Shown here: positions 60,602 to 64,000 of the stretch, in pieces
How positions within the stretch are numbered: the first letter of the stretch is position 1
Layout: the number at the start of each line of letters is the position of its first letter
DNA from: Sporosarcina aquimarina
GTDB taxonomy: Bacteria > Bacillota > Bacilli > Bacillales_A > Planococcaceae
Reading direction: 5' to 3'
Assembly: GCF_023715615.1 (NCBI RefSeq)
Contig: NZ_JAMBOM010000001.1
Coordinates: forward strand, 744,001-808,000
DNA: 64,000 nt
Notes under the pieces: model-generated
What the model saw: the letters and a program-made list of their open reading frames with translations, nothing else
Told to the model about the DNA's origin: nothing
Databases searched by the model: none
Translations under genes and position numbers: made by a program

Positions 60602-62350
60602 ATGGAGTTTGCCAGCTTGACGAACTTGTGGACACTGATATTTCCACTAACAGTAATCGTTTATTATTTATTCAGAAAACGTTTTGAACCGAAAACGATT
60701 TCATCTACACTATTTTGGGATGAAGATCGCCGTGAAGAGAATGTATCACCATTCATTCGTAATTTGCAGCGCAATGCTCTATTTTACTTACAACTGTTAG
60801 CGCTTCTTTTATTTGTATGGTTGCTCCTTGGACCATCCATCAAGCAAACTCAATCTGAAGGTATTCCCCTCGTATTCATCGTCGATAGTTCTGCATCGAT
60901 GCTAGCAACTCCAAACGATTCCACACTATTTGAGATGAATCAAAGAGAAATGAATAACTTACTGGAATCAGCGGAAGGACGTCCTGTTTCCATCGTGATA
61001 ACAGGGAAGGAACCAGAATTCGCGATACAAAACAGTGATTCTCAATCAGCTATCCAGGCAATTGGAGAATTGACTGTTAGGTATGAACAAAATCATCTGG
61101 ATACCTCCATTGAGCTTGTTAAGTCGATGTATAGTGAGCACGGAGCGGAAGTTCATATCTTTACGGATGCGTTGGAACGGTCGGCATTCGTGTATGAAGG
61201 GACTACTATGAGTTGGCATGTACATACAAATGACCAAAAAGTAAACAACCATTCCATTCTCCGATTTGGAGCAAATCGGCGTGAAGAAGGGGTAGTAGCA
61301 ATTGTAAAGTTACAGCATGATACAGAGAAAACACAGGTTGGGACAATTCAATTAAAAGAAGCTGGTACTGAAAAAGTACTTGCAGAGGAAGCGTTTAAAG
61401 GGGAACCGGGAAGTGAAGAATTGATTTCTTTTAAAAAGATTGAGACCGATGCTTCTGCGCTTCAAGTTGAACTGGTGGGTACTGATGACTATCGTGCTGA
61501 TAACATCAGTCATGCATTGCTAGCGACTGAACGTACGAAAGTAGTAGTGGATGAAACACTTCATGAATTACTGAAAAAAGCTGCACAAGCTATACAGGAA
61601 GAGGTCACAATCGATAATGGGGAAGACTTCGATGAAGACGGTATTTTACGAATAACCAGTTCAGAAGTTTTTCTACAAGAAGGGAAACGACCGATTCTTC
61701 TAATTGGTAGAGAAGATGCTAAACCAATGAAAGCAAAGGGAGAAGTTTCGGTTACAAATGATCCATTATTTTCAATTGCAGCTCCAAAAGACATGTATGT
61801 TGAAGAAATTTATCCCCCTTTTGCAGACTATGAAGTGCTTGCAAGAGTTGGTAAGGATCCACTTATCCAACGCTCACCTCGTGGAGATATTATCTTACTT
61901 GCGGACTTGGAAGCAACGGACTGGCCGTTGCAGCCTACGTTTCCCCTGTTCGTTTGGAGCGTCGTAAAATCTTTGTCAGATGATGCTGAAACGTTAGGAG
62001 TATTCGCGCCACTTCAACGGAAGTCTGTTGTGATGACGGAACCTGTTGATATATATGAGGTGACTGGTTCTTATTTGTTCACTACAGAGTCGGCAAATAC
62101 ATTGCAGGCACCAGCAATACCTGGCATTTATAAAGCAACAGATGGGACAACTGACAAGTTATTAGCTGTTCAGCTTGAATCCTCTGAAAAAAGTGTAGCG
62201 ACAGGAGATTCTTATTCAACAGGAAAGCTAACAACAACAGATGTGAAGAAGGAGCAAACAATCCCAGTCATTTGGCCATTTCTTCTACCACTCTTACTGC
62301 TAATGCTCATAGAATGGGAGGTGCAGAGACGCCGTGGATATCCGTATTGA
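60602..62350 (+). CDS. BatA-like protein with vWA domain
   Basis: 582 residues, GAGGGGAG site. An N-terminal BatA-type module (MEFASLTNLWTLIFPLTVIV, then RRNALFYLQLLALLLFVWLL-like helix) leads to a vWA domain with MIDAS FIVDSSASMLATPND (about 98-112). A long beta-rich outer region follows and a C-terminal helix (VIWPFLLPLLLLMLIEWEVQ) ends in RRRGYPY. Two helices at the start and one at the end anchor it to the membrane. It overlaps the next gene by 17 bp. Confidence 0.88.
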   Translation: MEFASLTNLWTLIFPLTVIVYYLFRKRFEPKTISSTLFWDEDRREENVSPFIRNLQRNALFYLQLLALLLFVWLLLGPSIKQTQSEGIPLVFIVDSSASMLATPNDSTLFEMNQREMNNLLESAEGRPVSIVITGKEPEFAIQNSDSQSAIQAIGELTVRYEQNHLDTSIELVKSMYSEHGAEVHIFTDALERSAFVYEGTTMSWHVHTNDQKVNNHSILRFGANRREEGVVAIVKLQHDTEKTQVGTIQLKEAGTEKVLAEEAFKGEPGSEELISFKKIETDASALQVELVGTDDYRADNISHALLATERTKVVVDETLHELLKKAAQAIQEEVTIDNGEDFDEDGILRITSSEVFLQEGKRPILLIGREDAKPMKAKGEVSVTNDPLFSIAAPKDMYVEEIYPPFADYEVLARVGKDPLIQRSPRGDIILLADLEATDWPLQPTFPLFVWSVVKSLSDDAETLGVFAPLQRKSVVMTEPVDIYEVTGSYLFTTESANTLQAPAIPGIYKATDGTTDKLLAVQLESSEKSVATGDSYSTGKLTTTDVKKEQTIPVIWPFLLPLLLLMLIEWEVQRRRGYPY

Positions 62351-64000
62351 TCACCCTTTATGGTTGTTATTATCAGCTCCCCTTGTTGCCTATATGATTT
62401 TTACGTGGCGTTCTGTAAAACGAAAAACACCAAGGGCAACACTTTTATTTATACTTAGAAGTGCTTCCATTCTATTCTTGTTAGCGGCACTCGTGTCACC
62501 ATATCTAGTCCTTTTCAATGAAGAGGAACAGATAATGTTCCTTGCCGACCGTTCAGCTTCAACCTCAGGTACATCAGAAGAAATGGATGCGTTCATTGAA
62601 AAAAGTCTAAGTTCAAAAAAAGCGGACCAAGCGGTAGGACTCTATTCGTTTGCAGGTGATTTTCGGACGGATACTGCGTTAACCAAAGGTCAAGTCCGCG
62701 TTCCCCAGGTTGAATCACTAGAAGAAGTAGGAGAAACAGATATTGAAAAGGCTCTTTCCCTGACAAATGCGATTGGTTCTGCCGAATCCGCCACGCGAAT
62801 TGTTTTGCTTTCAGATGGATTACAAACTAGAGGAGATGCATTAAGCTACTTGCAGAAATTCACGACTAGTCGTGTGCAGATTGATGTTGCGCAGCTGAAC
62901 CATCAGGTGTTCCCAGATGCGGCCATAACAAAGTTAGATGTTCCGAGGACGGCTTATGCCGGGCAACAACAGCTTATGACCATTGAAGTGAATGCATCAG
63001 ATCGGACAACAGGGACCTTATATTTGTATCAAAACGATCGTCCTATTGGTGAAGAGGATATTGAACTGGTTCCTGGGAAGAATCAGTTCACCTATCCGTT
63101 ACCTGCAGTGAATACAGGGTTAGTAAAGTATGAAGCGAAACTCGTCGTTGAAAATGATCATTTTTTAGAGAATAATCGGATGTTCGCAGCTGTGACTGTT
63201 CAAGGGCAACCTTCCGTATTAGTAGTTGAAACGGATGAACATCCATCCGTCATACCCAGTTTATTGGATCAAAACACATTGAACGTTACAACACTTCAAG
63301 CGAAAGACCTACCTTCAACTTTATCAGGCTATTTACCTTATCAGGCAATTATTTTTGATAATGTGCCAGGCACTCTAGTTGGAGAAGAAAAAATGGCTAT
63401 GATTGAACAGACCGTGAAAAATTTTGGAACGGGTTTCATGATGACCGGGGGAACTAACAGTTTCGGACTCGGTGGTTATTTCAAAACGCCGATTGAGACT
63501 CTTTTGCCAGTTGAAATGGAAGTGAAAGGTAAAGAAGAGCTTCCTTCTCTTGGACTTGTCATCGCCATGGACCGATCGGGAAGTATGAGCGGCTCAAAAT
63601 TAGTCCTTGCACGGGAAGCTGCAGCACGGTCGGTCGATTTACTTAGAGAAAAAGACACTTTCGGATTTACTGCGTTTGAAGACAGTATATGGGAAGTTGT
63701 CCCCGTAGGTCCTCTAGATGATAAAAAAGACGTGACCTCGAAGATTTTATCCGTACCTGCTGCAGGGGGGACTAATATTTTCCCTTCGGTAGCAAAAGCA
63801 TATGAGGATCTGGCAGACCTATCTCTCCAACGGAAACACGTCATTCTCTTAACTGATGGACAATCTTCGATGCCGGCTGGATATCTCGATATTATTGAAG
63901 AAGCTAAAAATAACAATACGACGTTATCCACAGTGGGAATCGGTACTGATGCCGACGAATCCTTATTAGAAGAGATGGCAGAAGCAGGTGGTGGACGTTA
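62334..64000 (+). CDS. vWA-domain membrane protein, cut by the window end
   Basis: At least 555 residues, open to the right edge. The GTG at 62334 follows GGGAGGTG. It starts with helices (LWLLLSAPLVAYMIFTW, then around residues 42-60), carries a first vWA-like segment (MFLADRSASTSGTSEEMDAF), a middle GATase-like part (VPGTLVGEEKMAMIEQTVKN; FMMTGGTNSFGLGGYF), and a true vWA domain with MIDAS LVIAMDRSGSMSGSKLVLAR and LTDGQSSMPAGY. Such vWA/GATase proteins end many MoxR clusters. The continuation is not visible. Confidence 0.88.
   Translation, partial: MDIRIDHPLWLLLSAPLVAYMIFTWRSVKRKTPRATLLFILRSASILFLLAALVSPYLVLFNEEEQIMFLADRSASTSGTSEEMDAFIEKSLSSKKADQAVGLYSFAGDFRTDTALTKGQVRVPQVESLEEVGETDIEKALSLTNAIGSAESATRIVLLSDGLQTRGDALSYLQKFTTSRVQIDVAQLNHQVFPDAAITKLDVPRTAYAGQQQLMTIEVNASDRTTGTLYLYQNDRPIGEEDIELVPGKNQFTYPLPAVNTGLVKYEAKLVVENDHFLENNRMFAAVTVQGQPSVLVVETDEHPSVIPSLLDQNTLNVTTLQAKDLPSTLSGYLPYQAIIFDNVPGTLVGEEKMAMIEQTVKNFGTGFMMTGGTNSFGLGGYFKTPIETLLPVEMEVKGKEELPSLGLVIAMDRSGSMSGSKLVLAREAAARSVDLLREKDTFGFTAFEDSIWEVVPVGPLDDKKDVTSKILSVPAAGGTNIFPSVAKAYEDLADLSLQRKHVILLTDGQSSMPAGYLDIIEEAKNNNTTLSTVGIGTDADESLLEEMAEAGGGR

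Overview
The window looks like chromosome of a spore-forming, low-GC Bacillales, most likely the Planococcaceae (Sporosarcina, Paenisporosarcina or Lysinibacillus-like). Supporting signs are AGGAGG-type ribosome sites with many TTG and GTG starts, a Spo0E-type phosphatase, a cytochrome aa3 quinol oxidase (qoxABCD), CcpA-type cre boxes, a murE-prfC pair as in staphylococci, and a ykvS-ykwC-ykyB-fadH-darB-ccpC block that resembles Bacillus subtilis gene order. This placement is inferred from recalled families; no database search was run.

Layout. 1-1.6 kb: yjcG/yjcH on the minus strand, divergent from a YutG/PgpA-like phosphatase. 1.6-5.4 kb: a TAXI-type TRAP transporter operon (binding lipoprotein, DUF1850 protein, fused permease) behind a perfect cre box. 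5.5-6.3 kb: two small proteins sharing a nested bidirectional terminator. 6.44-20.6 kb: an accessory region hung on tRNA-Val(GAC). The tRNA is intact on the left. Its 3' half plus 3' flank recurs at 14.1 kb (136 bp, 4 mismatches) and, more diverged, at 20.5 kb, so two modules lie in tandem. Module 1 (6.6-14.1 kb) holds an integrase relic, a split DUF1828 gene, small proteins, a ferritin-like protein, a DUF421 protein, an amidase and a catalase relic. Module 2 (14.3-20.5 kb) holds a YhgE/Pip-like exporter, a TetR regulator with an operator cluster, an HXXEE protein and an ABC system with two ATPases and one permease.

21-29 kb: a frameshifted DegV gene, a membrane protein and a YfjP glycosylase. 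Then come a PAS-AAA+ regulator that has lost its GAFTGA and Walker B residues, a class III aminotransferase, a YjiH-type membrane protein and an FMN 2-hydroxyacid oxidase. The last three probably form a catabolic unit under the regulator. 29-34 kb: qoxABCD on the minus strand, whose QoxA ends in a His/Met/Asp tail. 34-42 kb: a cre-controlled aldehyde dehydrogenase, murE, prfC and a SwrC-type RND pump. 42-47 kb: a manganese (yybP-ykoY) riboswitch with a TerC protein, a Ktr potassium channel subunit, an orphan sensor kinase and a MarR regulator. 47-53 kb: an acidic lipoprotein and the ykvS-to-ccpC block.

53-64 kb: an uninterrupted same-strand cluster of eight genes: a large secreted/membrane protein, an ABC ATPase and permease, a membrane protein with a Q(GQ)32 tract, a MoxR AAA+ ATPase, a DUF58 protein, a BatA-like protein and a von Willebrand A protein cut by the window end. 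Tight spacing and overlaps suggest one envelope machine in which a MoxR/vWA chaperone pair works with an ABC-2 transporter. This cluster and the tandem tRNA-Val island are the best candidates for undescribed biology here.
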